Assembly (NCBI RefSeq): GCF_010015585.1 | Contig: NW_022985097.1 | Coordinates: 1-64,000, forward strand | Reading direction: 5' to 3' | DNA length: 64,000 bases | DNA from: Eremomyces bilateralis CBS 781.70 | Taxonomy: Eukaryota; Ascomycota; Dothideomycetes; Eremomycetales; Eremomycetaceae | Shown here: positions 9,771 through 20,135 of the stretch, piece by piece | Layout: each line of letters starts with the position of its first letter | How positions within the stretch are numbered: the first letter of the stretch is position 1 | The notes under the pieces: generated by a model | What the model was told of the DNA's origin: nothing | Database searches by the model: none | The model's input: the letters and a program-made list of their open reading frames with translations, nothing else | Program-made: the position numbers and the translations under genes

Positions 9771-11331
9771 ATGCCCGGAGTTCCCTCCAGTCGAGCATGC
9801 GATGCATGTCGTAAACAGAGGAAAAAGGTATAGTTCTTTTTCATGTCCTCCCGAGACCGGTATCATGGGCAACTAATTATGACGAAGTGCGATCAACAAC
9901 GACCTGCATGTTCCAGATGCGCCCGCCTTCAGGTTGCTTGTGTCGGTGCCGGCAAACAGCGATTCAAGTTTGCAGAGAATCGAACCATCGATCGGCTGGA
10001 GAGCCACACACCGAGCACTAACCCGTCTCCATGTCGTTCACCGGAGGCAGCTGCACTTGTGGTGCCAGCGTCACCGAGCAATAGGCTGACCCTGGTGACT
10101 TCTGCCTTCTTATCCACGCTGCGGGTGACAGACATTCGCTACGACCCGACTGCCTATGGCGAATTCCTTACGGAAATCCCCAGACGCCTTGGGGCTAATG
10201 CCGCTCTTGATGCTTCCGTACATGCGTTTTCAGTGGGGTTCCCTCAAATTTATTCTCATGAAAAGAGTCCTGAGGTGGTGGAGAGTTATTTTCGAGCTTT
10301 AGCTGCCCTTAGAACGAGCCTGGACAGGCCTAGCGAGGCAAGCTCGATAAATACATTATGCGCAATTTACATGATGATAATATGTCAGGTCAGTACGAGC
10401 CATGAGATCTCTTACGCTTAGATACTAACGTCATTGTAGGCCTGGATGGGTGATTGCATGCTCACAGGGCATGGAGAGCTTTTATCACAGATACTAAGAA
10501 CAATAGCGTGCAAAAAATGGGACGATGAATTTGACCACCAGCTACTGGTTACCTTGTGCATCCCCGTGGTAAGATGTGTATCCATCCAGCCCTTTCGGAA
10601 CGAGCCGACTCACTCGTAGCCGCAGATTCTCGAAAGCATTGGCAACCCGAAAATCCAAGTGCAGCCTTGGCTTGACCAACTGGTAAACCGACACGACCAA
10701 GCCATCCCTATGAAGAGCATGAGATTGAGCCAGCTTGCCAAAATCCAGCAGTTTCTCAATGATCCGTACGCCCATGAAGCAGACATCAGAATCGCTTATC
10801 AACATTCCGGATTTGACCTTCACAAGATCCGGGAGGTAATCATCCCAAGAATCACGAAAACAGACTATCCCGTGAAAACCCGCTCTCGCTTTCAGGCTTT
10901 CCATAGCGTTTTACTCGCCTATGCCGTTATCTTGAACAACATCCTCCGCCGATGCTTCGAGCCTTACAATCTCATCCTTGCCGCTGAAGGGGAGGCATTA
11001 GTTGGCGATATCATCGCCCTCGCAGAAGATGGTGCCCAATACCGGCCTCTAGGATCGAGCGGCATGCCAATATCGTGAGTATCATGTCGTTAACCAGCAC
11101 TGACGTCGATGGAATGCTAACGTGACAAGGTTAATGGCTGCATGGGCGCTAGCGAAAGGGACCGACAGGCAGACACGGCTCGAAGAGCTACTGACCGAGT
11201 ACAAGTCCGATTTTCCCGCGGCGAGCTGGAGACAGGTTTCGCAGTATTTGGAACGGCGGATGAACTACGATCCGAAAACCGCAGCGCTGAAAGATTTGCG
11301 TCCTGTGGCAGACGCGTGTCCGACTATGTAG
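9771..11331 (+). CDS. Zn2Cys6 binuclear-cluster transcription factor, five exons
   Basis: Exons 9771-9827, 9888-10388, 10440-10568, 10626-11074 and 11130-11331 join in frame to 445 aa. All four introns (51-60 nt) are GT-AG. The zinc cluster is at residues 10-37: ACDACRKQRKKC, then CSRCARLQVAC, with six Cys in the usual spacing. The first intron splits the cluster just before the third Cys, a common place in this family. The remainder is helical and matches no named middle-homology region by eye. It would bind CGG-type sites in the nucleus (family knowledge). A MITE inserted 26 bp after the stop probably supplies the 3'UTR or terminator. The nearest downstream gene is a secreted hydrolase, a possible but unproven target. 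Confidence 0.85.
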
Positions 11332-11357
11332 AGATGGCGAGGGGAATGCCTCCATAG

Positions 11358-11674
11358 TAGGGTGGTTGAATTTCAGTAATTTATATATATTTCTTCGGAT
11401 GACTGATAGAATTTAAATTATGCATATAAATTGCTTCTTTCCGAAATTTACGCTAGTCCTATTTTGGCTTGGTTAGATTAAATATTGGTGCCTTGCAGCC
11501 TTAGGCATCAAAACCGAACTCCGTGAAATTCCTCAAAATCTCACCATCTTAACTCTATCTCCGCCATCCAAATTAGTAAACGAAAGCTTGGCATGAAATA
11601 TTTCCAGACCTCCGGAAATCTTTCATGAAAATTACAAGAGCAATAGATTTCATTGAAATCTTTCACCCACCCTA
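11358..11674. mobile_element. hAT-type MITE with exact 8-bp target duplication
   Basis: This 317-bp element has ends TAGGGTGGTTGAATTTC and GAAATCTTTCACCCACCCTA (imperfect inverted repeats). The 8-bp CTCCATAG stands on both sides (11350-11357 and 11675-11682). Length, 8-bp duplication and GGGTGG ends point to hAT. Inside are several TTTCATGAAA/GAAATCTTTCA motifs near the ends. It has no coding capacity. The preserved duplication suggests a fairly recent insertion. Confidence 0.75.
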
Positions 11675-11682
11675 CTCCATAG

Positions 11683-12565
11683 TACATGAATTTTGCAATA
11701 CCTAATAATCCACATGGTCAACGAATGACGGAACACAAGTTATCGAAGGAGCTAAGTTAGGGCTGTTATAACTAGTTTAAACTGCCCTTACTTGGAGGTA
11801 ATTTATTCTGGCGAATAAATCCAGTCACACTATATTAATCTGATCGTTTTGAAGATGGCGCGGGATACTACTGGTATTTCTGGTACGCTAGATGTTCCTT
11901 TGGTCTCTGTCGGTTTTCAACAGCCCTCAGATCTTGCGGCAGCTAAACAGTCTGGTGGCTGAATATGATTAACAACCAATGAATTGCAGCTGTTCCCTCT
12001 CAAATCCTGATCCTGACCCTCGTCTGAACACCGCAATATCCTAATTTTATGGCTTCAGTTCCCTGTCGGCGGGGAGGTGCAGTTTCGCTGTGAAGGTGGC
12101 TTGGGACAGTTGGACGCAGATCAGTCAGCCGCTCGGGCGATACTCTTCTCTGCTGTCCCATGTCTGTTCAGTGTCCACATATGTCATGGTGACGATTGGG
12201 GCCACAACCCCCGCATTGGCCATTGCATAGCGCGCGCAGACCCCTTGACCGCTGCGGTACTACGTAGTAGGCTTTTTTGGATTTCCGCTTTGGGAGATAC
12301 CATGCGCTCAACTACGTACTGATTCTTTCATTACGAGGCCGTACCTTGTGGAGCTTCTCTTTTCCACAAATTTCGAATTTTGAGCCGTATTCCTACAATC
12401 ACAGCCACAGGGTTTGCAGAAGTGCAAAAATAGATCGGACCAAACCGCAATTGGAACCACGTCGCGCTCACTGACGATGCTTCAGCATAATATAAGACGT
12501 TGGCCTGCCGGACGAGATAGGTTTTCTGGCTCGAACCATAAGCAGATATCATAATCATAATCACC
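11683..12565. other. Intergenic, promoter side of the secreted hydrolase gene
   Basis: About 880 bases with no recognisable gene. A tataag element at 12491-12496 lies 70 bases before the hydrolase ATG and is a plausible TATA box. Confidence 0.4.
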
Positions 12566-14377
12566 ATGCGGACGACTTCATCCATCCTCACACTCTCCCT
12601 CCTCGCGGGCAGCTATGCCGTCCCTCACGTCCAGCTCCAAAACCGACTGCCGGGCATCGAATGGGCCGATTGTCCCCCAGAACTCAACGCCTTCGACCCC
12701 CACGGTCGCACGTTCGGATGCGGAACTTTAGAAGTTCCTTTGGACTATACCGGCGAAATCCCTGGTACTCTGAACCTTGACGTAATCAAGATTCCGGCAT
12801 TGAAGCAACCCAAGAAGGGGAGCATCTTGTTCAACTGGGGAGGTCCCGGCGGGGATGGACTCGTGAATATGGCCAGCGCATCACCAATTGTTCAGCCGTA
12901 AGATAGTCACTGATTATTGCTTGCTGCTCATACTGACTGACCTTGTAAGTATCACTGGCGGTGAACACGACCTTATCAGCTGGGATCCCCGGTATGTCTC
13001 ACTTCCGAAACCCGTCTCTACACCGATGGACTGACGCATCTACAGAGGCACCGGTAAAACACTTGCCTACAACTGCTATCCCAACGCCACCGACAGAGCT
13101 GCAACACTCGCTTGGCACCATGCACAGCTCGCTAATGCAAGCGAGGCTGCTCTTGGACGAACTTGGGCTGAGGGTCAGATTCTGGCGGACGACTGTGGCG
13201 AGACGTTGAAGGATGTTGGCAACCTTGTTGGCACTGCTTTTACCGTCCGAGATATGTTCCAGATCGTCGACGCTCTTGGCGAGGACGGGAAATTGCGATT
13301 CTGGGGTAAGGTTCCACGGTGATGAAATGGCGATTGGTGTGGTTCTAACTTGACCATTAGGGTTTTCATATGGTACTTTGCTTGGAGCAACGGCTCTGGC
13401 CATGTTCCCGGATCGGATAGACAGAGCTATCCTGGACGCCGTCCAGAATCCCATGGAATATTATCACACATTGTAAGCTTCCCCACCCCGTTCATAGGAC
13501 TAGAGACTGACGCTCACCAAAGTGGCGACCCCGAAATGTACACGGACACCGACGAAACATGGCAAGAGTTCCTCAAGGCTTGCATTGAAAACCCGAACGC
13601 CTGCGCATTGGCCAAGCACGCATCGAGCGCGGGAGAGCTGGGAGAGAAGATTGACCGGCTCATCGAGGACCTCAAAGAAGAGCCCATTCCCGCCGGACAG
13701 TCCATCGTCGGCTACACAGAGATCAAGAGCCTCATGAACAGCAAGCTCTACTTTCCTACTCACTACCGCGATCTTGCCGAGCAGCTCGAATTGATACTCA
13801 CCCGAAACACCACGGCACCCGCAGTTCTTGGCGACGTAGAAGACCCGGAAGCTGCTGCCGCGTCCAGTCCTGAAGCTTTGTTTGGGATCCGGTGCTCAGA
13901 CAAGTTTCTGCGAACCGATGACCTCGATCTAGTCCGCGCGGAACTCGAAGGCCAGCTCTATAAAGTAAGCGCTATGTTTGGCGACGCTCCCACCAACATC
14001 ATCACCGCCTGCCCGCAATGGAATTTCGCAGCCAAGGAGCGATATAGCGGTGATTTCCGCGTCAAAACTAGCTCTCCTGCCTTGATCATCGGGAACACGT
14101 GGGATCCGGTGACGCCATGGAAGTCGGCTCAGACCGTTTCCGAGTTATTTGAGGGATCGGCCCTTTTGAAGCATAACGGCCACGGTGTAAGTGCAACGAG
14201 ATTCCAACCAGGAAGAAGAACGCTAACTGACATCCGCAGCACATGACGATTGCGCAACCATCCGCATGCACGTCCAAGCACATTGCCGACTACTTCCTCG
14301 CTGGAACACTGCCACAGCCAGGAACAGTTTGTGAGCCGGACACTCCGTTGTTCCACGAGAGACCGACAGCTTCGTAA
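12566..14377 (+). CDS. Secreted alpha/beta-hydrolase, S33 / TAP-like peptidase
   Basis: Six exons: 12566-12897, 12950-12991, 13046-13305, 13361-13472, 13523-14186 and 14240-14377, joining to 515 aa. The N-terminus [18 protein letters not shown] is a signal peptide, with likely cleavage after SYA. The oxyanion-loop region NWGGPGG and SWDPRGTGKT lead to the nucleophile elbow GFSYGT, formed across the exon 3-4 junction. The acid is probably the Asp of NTWDPVTP and the base the His in GHGHMTIAQ, which starts exon 6. This order and the C-terminal part match fungal TAP-like hydrolases related to bacterial tripeptidyl aminopeptidases, so release of short peptides or hydrolysis of amides outside the cell is likely. 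The substrate is unknown. Confidence 0.88.
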
Positions 14378-14576
14378 AGGGTGTGGGTTGGAATAGATTT
14401 GTCTCTATTTGCATGTCCTAGATCGAACAGCACATTTCTATTTCCTTCAATTGTATCAATAGTATTTCCCATCTTGTTAGCTCCTAGATGTTAATACATA
14501 ATACCATCTATAACTATCTGATGTTGAGTTTAGAGATTTATCTCTGTCATGTGACTAAACCTCAATCCATAACTAA

Positions 14577-14712
14577 GTTAGTTAGTTATGGATAACTAAG
14601 TTAACTAGAAAGCTGTAAGTTAGTTAGTTACATAACTAACTAGTTATTGCTTGGTTTAAGTTAACTAACTTAGTTAGTAGTAACTAGTTAGTCAATAACT
14701 AGTTATTAGATA
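14577..14712. repeat. TAACTA/TTAGTTA palindromic repeat tract
   Basis: About 135 bases built almost only of TAACTA and TTAGTTA words in both orientations. It includes near-palindromes such as ccataactaag...ttagttatgg and the exact 14-mer AATAACTAGTTATT (14694-14707). It could fold into several hairpins. It may be a foldback MITE remnant, but I found no target duplication. Confidence 0.6.
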
Positions 14713-15339
14713 CCGGTCGAAAAAATTTCCGTATTTCAGAAGGGATCCTGATCTGGCCTAGGATATGAAATCAAAGACCGCAGATTTCTGAGGTTCTTGA
14801 TGCATAGATTGACCGGAATAGATGCAAAGTCTATCGACCCGGAATGATCCCTTCGCGCCGCAAGTCCGAATCGCGGTATTTTCAGCGTTTCGAACGTTAT
14901 TTTTTCGAGGTAACTCAATTTCGTCCCCCCGGAGGTTCCTTGTTCCACTGTTCGGACAGGAGGTTTCCCTCCGTTTCTGGTGTCTAATCTCTTTTGCCCC
15001 TCCGCCTATCAATGCCACATTCACAACTTTGACCATGACAAAATATGGCTCTCTATTGAACGCAATTCTTCATCGTCTATCGAGTTACAACATTTCCATC
15101 GTAGTATGATATATTACTTCCTATTCAAGTATGTTGGTATGGGCTCGGGCTACACCAATACGTGAGAATCCTGCCCAGTAGTCTACTGAAGAGGAGGCCG
15201 TCGGCCGAGGCAATTCGGTTGTTCAGATACACGTTCCGTATGACAGTGGGAGTTGAGGATTATATTTCATCTACACGACATAAGCAGCAGAATCATATCT
15301 CGCTGAGGTCATTAGGCGAGTGGTTTCATTGATTACGTT

Positions 15340-15346
15340 TATAAAA
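15340..15346 (+). promoter_or_regulatory. TATA box of the thioesterase gene
   Basis: TATAAAA lies 37 bases before the ATG at 15383. The short distance implies a short leader. Confidence 0.45.
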
Positions 15347-15382
15347 TCTGTCGATACGCTTTCTTTGAGTACTTGAACAACC

Positions 15383-15946
15383 ATGGCTCCAACTCCTAGT
15401 CATACCGAGGTTCCGCAGTCGACGATTGATCACTTCAAATCGATACCATGGTGTTCACCTTCTATCTCCGATCCATCCTTCCGTCTCGTGAGCATGTCGC
15501 GTACTCTTACCCAGCCTGGAAATGGCCATTCTCTTATGGCGGCCACATGGAACACCGACGAAACGATCAAGGAGCTGCTTTCAATGTACCGGCCTGCTGA
15601 CAAGTCCACTGGCCAGACCGGGGAGGTTCGCAGGTTCTATACATTTGGGACTGGACTGAATTCCCATGCGAACGTGCTTCATGGTGGAGTGATTGGCTCG
15701 ATTCTTGATAGCAGTATGGGGAATGCCATTGGCCAAGGGATACCAGACCGAACCCCAACTTTTACCGTACAGTTGAATATCAGCTACAAGAACCCGGTTA
15801 AAACACCTGGAACCATTATGGCACGTTCATGGGTCGTGAAAGCAGAGGGGAGAAAGATATGGGTCCAGGGGGTGATTGAAAGTGGCAACGGGATTGTTCA
15901 TGCAACCTCTGAAGGCATCTGGCTCAGGGCAAAGCCAAATATGTGA
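15383..15946 (+). CDS. Hotdog-fold thioesterase (4HBT / PaaI-like)
   Basis: A single exon of 187 aa. The hotdog signature is GLNSHANVLHGGVIGSILDS, where the HGG turn and the long helix after it form the acyl-CoA pocket and active site of PaaI-type thioesterases. It is followed by strands TFTVQLNISYKNPVKTPGTI and a C-terminal strand GIVHATSEGIWL. Related fungal proteins hydrolyse acyl-CoA esters, and some sit in secondary-metabolite loci, but no backbone enzyme is nearby here. There is no signal peptide or clear targeting sequence. A TATA box lies 37 bases upstream. Confidence 0.85.
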   Translation: MAPTPSHTEVPQSTIDHFKSIPWCSPSISDPSFRLVSMSRTLTQPGNGHSLMAATWNTDETIKELLSMYRPADKSTGQTGEVRRFYTFGTGLNSHANVLHGGVIGSILDSSMGNAIGQGIPDRTPTFTVQLNISYKNPVKTPGTIMARSWVVKAEGRKIWVQGVIESGNGIVHATSEGIWLRAKPNM

Positions 15947-17099
15947 AAGAGGAGGACGACAACGGAATCAGATATCCTCTATATTCGAAAAGGATCGGTG
16001 CGGATGTGACACCGAGGAAACTTGGACGGCTCATGCCATCTGGATCGGCAGATTTGGCATCATCAGATGCCGCTTCGCTCTAGCCAGATTAAACATACGC
16101 ATTCAACCTGAAGACTTGCTGCGAAAGACTCATTCACTTCCACGACCGCCGTTTATGCAGTGCTCGGCCTGACTCAAACCACATGCATATCTGGTATTTA
16201 CATTTGTGGCATAGGCCACATCCACACAGGCCGTCAGCGAACAAGAGCTAGCAGAGGAGCGGGAGAAGGAAAAATTCATACAGCCAACCTCAGAACCTTA
16301 CAGTCACCCCCCCTACTACTGATCAGGTGCATGCTTCTACCATTATTTAAATGCTTGGAATGCTCCTTATGCTAGCCACGATCCGATGTCGACAGCGTCA
16401 AAGTCAAGCTAGGAGGGCCTCATCGCATAGATTTTCTTTGGAGTTTTACTCGCGAGGGCTCTATAGATCATAGACATTGGGAGAAGTTCTTGAAATGGAA
16501 ATTGCACAAATCTCTCCAAGATTGCTGACAGCCGCTGCAATGAGCGGTGGAACGAATTCGAACTGGAAGACTTACCATTTCCATAACACCAAGACTGGCA
16601 ACGGCACCATATGATATAGATGCATGGTTTCACACTACAACCCCGTCTAAATCAGGCTCAGCCTGAACCGCGTTCTCAGCAAGTCCACTTCAGCATGTGT
16701 TGATTGGAGCTTGTTTGGCGCTGTTGGGTCTACGGTATCTTCCACAATACGACGAGCTCATGAAACAGCACGACAGCATTATGGCAGTGCAACACCGTCA
16801 TCTTAAAAGATTGGTGACTTCACGTGTAACACGCCATAGCTATTGTGCCGACATGATGCCCTCCATACTATCGCTGTCGCGGCTCGAAAGGACTGGATTG
16901 TGGGGTCATCAGTTGGAGTATAAAGCCGAAACTTTGAATTTGTACTTAAACACCATGTTTGTAAAGCACACTTTCTCGCTTTGGTCTTCGTAGTTTGGTC
17001 ATCATGTTATTCGTCTCGTCGAGAAAGCGTACACCCTGGATCCTGTCATGCCACCTCTGAACGCCGTAGGAACGATGGATCTACCTCATTACTCTGTTC
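15947..17099. other. Intergenic, no gene seen
   Basis: The region between the thioesterase and the convergent BCS1-like gene. Only short unconvincing frames occur, the longest about 98 codons at 16697-16993. No repeats were noticed. Confidence 0.4.
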
Positions 17100-18674
17100 T
17101 TACTCACCCTCTCCTGTGGCCTTGGATTTCAACGCTTTTTTCACCCATGTCCCAATCTCATCTACGGAGCTCTGGGGCTCTCGCTTCCTTGTGATCAAGA
17201 AGTTCTGGATTTCCGCTGGAGAGAACTTGGACGACGGCACTTGTGCGGCAAACTGCTCCGATAAATCCTTCAATTCCGATTCTGTCCAGTCCCGCTCCTT
17301 CTCGGCGCATTTCATTGGGCTGGCGTCATCGAGATACATACGTAGGAAGATGTGCTTGACCTGGACACTGGTCGCGAGGCTGAAATTCACCAGGAAGTCC
17401 ACACGTCCCGGACGCACGAGGGCCGGGTCAAGTTTTTCCGGATGATTTGTTGTCATGAGCAGGACATGCCCTTCGTGGCCTCCAACCCCGTCAATCGCAT
17501 TCAGCAATCCAGAAAGAGTAACAGATGTCTTGATTTCCCCACGGCCTTTGGGTTTTCCTACTCTTGACCCAGTGCTCGATGCTTCTTCTGAATCGTCCTC
17601 TCTCTTGCCACGTTTATCTCCTAGTCCTGCTGAATCAATATCTTCCAGCAGAACCAAACACCTTTCAGGCAGGTCTCTGAAGGCAGCACCCAGGACTGCG
17701 TCGTTGATTTCCGGGTCTCTGATTGTGATGATATACACAGAGAGGCCAAACGTACTGGCAAGAGCGAACGACAGACTCGACTTTCCTGTGCCGGGTGGAC
17801 CTGATAATAGGTAACCTCGTCGATATGGAATTCCGCGACGTGCGTACCACAACCGAGATTTCGGTCGGAAAAAGTCGTTCATATCCGAGACGATGGTGGA
17901 TTTCATGTCATCATCCATGTCAACGGTGCTTAACGGTCGAGAGGGACGTTCCCCGGCGCGGCGCCAGAATACGTATCCCCGCGTCTCGATACAGTAGATC
18001 GAGGTGGATGCGGAATCCGAGTTTTCCTTGGCATTCCACTCCTGAACATCGACAAGCAGTGACAAAATGGATTTGGTCGTCAAGCCCACGGTGCGGATTC
18101 GGATTTCCTCGACTTCCCTTTCATCTCTTCCTGCCAGACGGCGTATTCTCGTGATGAGGAACAACCTTCGATTATGCCAGATTCGGTTTTCGGTATTGAA
18201 ATACGGACTGAGAGAAGGCGGAATCAGAGCGTTCATCTCGGAAAAATTCATGACTGGCCGGTTCAGATCCGCGAGCGCGGCATTTTCGAAATCATCGTAC
18301 TTTGCATCGTCCGTCCACCAAGCCCCTTCCGACCGGTCGGAGTAAATCTCTCCACAACGAATAGACTTGGAACTGTCATGCTTCAGGAGCCACGACATGA
18401 ATGTGGTGTATAATTCATCATCTTCCCTAATGTAGACGGTAGAAGTGATGTAGTCGAGCACATGGTCGAGGGCCGCTCTAAAGAAGTAGATGGCAGAGGA
18501 TGGAAGAGCAAAGAAAATGAACGACACCAGCAGTAACGTATCGGAGTTGACACCCGTGAATGCCGCCAGGGGAGCGACTAGATCTGGAAGCGGAGAAAAT
18601 GATCGTAGCGTCTGAGAGGAGTATCCTGCAAACCCAAACGATGAGTTGGTTTGGTTTACCATTATGAGTACCAC
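17100..18674 (-). CDS. BCS1-like AAA ATPase
   Basis: A single exon of 524 aa. A transmembrane segment near residues 47-67 (DTLLLVSFIFFALPSSAIYF) is followed by the BCS1 N-terminal domain, ending in GYVFWRRAGER. Then comes the AAA module: GYLLSGPPGTGKSS (Walker A), CLVLLEDIDSA (Walker B), MTTNHPEKLDPALVRPGRVD (sensor 1 and arginine fingers). True Bcs1 inserts the Rieske protein into complex III. Filamentous fungi carry many diverged paralogues, and this one has a Ser/Gly-rich insert after Walker B (DSEEASSTGSRVGKPKG), so it is likely a paralogue of uncertain job rather than the housekeeping Bcs1. The single TM before BCS1_N suggests an organelle membrane. Confidence 0.9.
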   Translation of the reverse strand: MVLIMVNQTNSSFGFAGYSSQTLRSFSPLPDLVAPLAAFTGVNSDTLLLVSFIFFALPSSAIYFFRAALDHVLDYITSTVYIREDDELYTTFMSWLLKHDSSKSIRCGEIYSDRSEGAWWTDDAKYDDFENAALADLNRPVMNFSEMNALIPPSLSPYFNTENRIWHNRRLFLITRIRRLAGRDEREVEEIRIRTVGLTTKSILSLLVDVQEWNAKENSDSASTSIYCIETRGYVFWRRAGERPSRPLSTVDMDDDMKSTIVSDMNDFFRPKSRLWYARRGIPYRRGYLLSGPPGTGKSSLSFALASTFGLSVYIITIRDPEINDAVLGAAFRDLPERCLVLLEDIDSAGLGDKRGKREDDSEEASSTGSRVGKPKGRGEIKTSVTLSGLLNAIDGVGGHEGHVLLMTTNHPEKLDPALVRPGRVDFLVNFSLATSVQVKHIFLRMYLDDASPMKCAEKERDWTESELKDLSEQFAAQVPSSKFSPAEIQNFLITRKREPQSSVDEIGTWVKKALKSKATGEGE

Positions 18675-18789
18675 ATTTGAGAATAAATAACAGAATACCT
18701 TGTGGGACTACAGCACGAGGCATCCTGAGAAATCTGGCACGCTTTTAAATGAGCCGAAAAGGCGACCAACTATCGACGCCGGAACAAAC

Positions 18790-19179
18790 TCATCGAGTGT
18801 TGCCTGGTTGTTGATGGTTCGCATGTAATTTGCCACGAGCCTTGCCGGTCCCAAAGCGCTCGCCATCAGGCAGTGAGCAATACATACAGATGGTATCCAG
18901 GAGGCCCAACACCTCAGCCTCATCGAGGCAAGGAGGGGGCGATAAGTGTTCGGCAGCTTCATTGAATGTTAAGGCTGAGATGCTCGAGGGTAGCCTATAC
19001 TTAGACGCTTTCCCAGCACTAGAGGATTTATGACAAGAGAGTAAACCGCCAACATCAGCTGAGGAGGTCAATGTGAGGGGGCGCAAATTTGTCCTGACCG
19101 GAAAATTCAAAGCCAGAGGATACAGAAACAGGAAGCAGAAGCTGAGCAACACGTACGCTGCTTTTCTGCCTGGAGGCAT
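18790..19179 (-). CDS. Small ORF with a hydrophobic N-terminus, doubtful gene
   Basis: A 129-codon frame whose first 25 residues (KAAYVLLSFCFLFLYPLALN) look like a signal peptide or anchor. I recognise no family in the rest. It lies between the BCS1-like and PaiB-like genes on the same strand. Codon support is weak, and it may be a chance frame or part of the BCS1 leader. Confidence 0.2.
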   Translation of the reverse strand: MPPGRKAAYVLLSFCFLFLYPLALNFPVRTNLRPLTLTSSADVGGLLSCHKSSSAGKASKYRLPSSISALTFNEAAEHLSPPPCLDEAEVLGLLDTICMYCSLPDGERFGTGKARGKLHANHQQPGNTR

Positions 19180-19352
19180 TAAGAATCAAGATTCAAGCCA
19201 CTAACAGTTCCGTCGCTTGGGTCTGTTCTCCGCCACAGTAGATGTGTGTGCATGTTTTCAAGATTTTCATTGAACTTCGCAGATATAATAGTTGTACTGT
19301 CTATTCCAAGTTACAGCGGCCGCTGCAACTAAGCTATGAGCCTGATCCAATG

Positions 19353-20135
19353 CTAGGACACACCAGAACTCGAGTGTTTGTTCTTCTTCGCCCCTCGCGC
19401 TTGGACCAAACTTGCCAACTCGTTCCCATTATCGGTTTGAAGGGATTTGAACCCTTCTATAACGCCTTCACGATCTTCGTCGCCTATTTCCTGACTCATT
19501 TTACACTTCCCCTCCAGCCGATCGATATCGATCTCAATCCCGATGATGGCCTTCTTCCTCTGATCGATATACGCTGCAGGAGCATCACTGACTTCCCATG
19601 CAGATGGACACTCTCCGCCGCTATGGCCCATTAGATGCTCCTCGCAGTATTTGCTCAGATCCGTTATCTGCGACTGGAGATAGATTTGAGTAACTGGATC
19701 CTGGTGGTCAAAGTAGATGGTGGCGCGGCCGTAGAGTTGAACGGCTGCGTAATTCCAAGTAGGGACGACCTTTCCGGTGGCTGGCTTCGTCTTCACGTAG
19801 AACTTCGGCGTGACATATGAATCCACTTTGCTGGTGAAGAGGACGGAAACCTCTTGCTCCACTGCGCCATTTGAGGATGTCGAACGTGCTGCTTCAGCAA
19901 GGGCCTTTGAATGGGGATTCGCTCTCGCCATGTGTCCTCGTAGTTTCCCAAGTCCCCGCTCTTCCTCTACGTCACTCGTACCATCGATGTCTAATATCCA
20001 CGGGATATGGCTGCATTGTATCGTCGGAAAATTCGAAGACGGTAGCGCCGTGACAAGGATTCCGAGGGGATTATCTTGGATGAATTGGCGCAGAGCCTCA
20101 ACATCGGATTCGGCATGGATAGCGCGTAAATACAT
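19353..20135 (-). CDS. PaiB-like FMN-binding split-barrel protein
   Basis: A single exon of 260 aa. It opens with MYLRAIHAES and QFIQDNPLGILVT, then HIPWILD, LRGHMARANPHSKAL, EVSVLFTSKVDSYVTPKFY and KVVPTWNYAAVQLYGRATIYFD. These are the conserved blocks of the PaiB/FMN_bind_2 family. The C-terminal AYIDQRKKAIIGIEIDIDRLEGKCKMSQ is also typical. In Bacillus, PaiB is linked to repression of degradative enzymes and sporulation; the fungal members are uncharacterised and probably bind FMN or a related cofactor. The family is mainly bacterial with scattered fungal members, so an old transfer is possible. No intron and no targeting signal were seen. Confidence 0.9.
   Translation of the reverse strand: MYLRAIHAESDVEALRQFIQDNPLGILVTALPSSNFPTIQCSHIPWILDIDGTSDVEEERGLGKLRGHMARANPHSKALAEAARSTSSNGAVEQEVSVLFTSKVDSYVTPKFYVKTKPATGKVVPTWNYAAVQLYGRATIYFDHQDPVTQIYLQSQITDLSKYCEEHLMGHSGGECPSAWEVSDAPAAYIDQRKKAIIGIEIDIDRLEGKCKMSQEIGDEDREGVIEGFKSLQTDNGNELASLVQARGAKKNKHSSSGVS

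Larger units (their letters stand above)
14378..15382. other. Intergenic with a TAACTA-rich palindromic tract
   Basis: No gene was recognised. The first 335 bases hold the repeat tract listed separately; the rest is ordinary sequence leading to the thioesterase promoter. Confidence 0.5.

Noticed and set aside
16697-16993. 98-codon frame in the thioesterase-BCS1 gap
   Set aside because: No motif, no homologous feel, and no promoter-like signal before it.
19440-19458. tRNA-like B-box (GGGTTCAAATCCC on the minus strand)
   Set aside because: It lies within the PaiB-like coding frame and has no A-box or cloverleaf around it.
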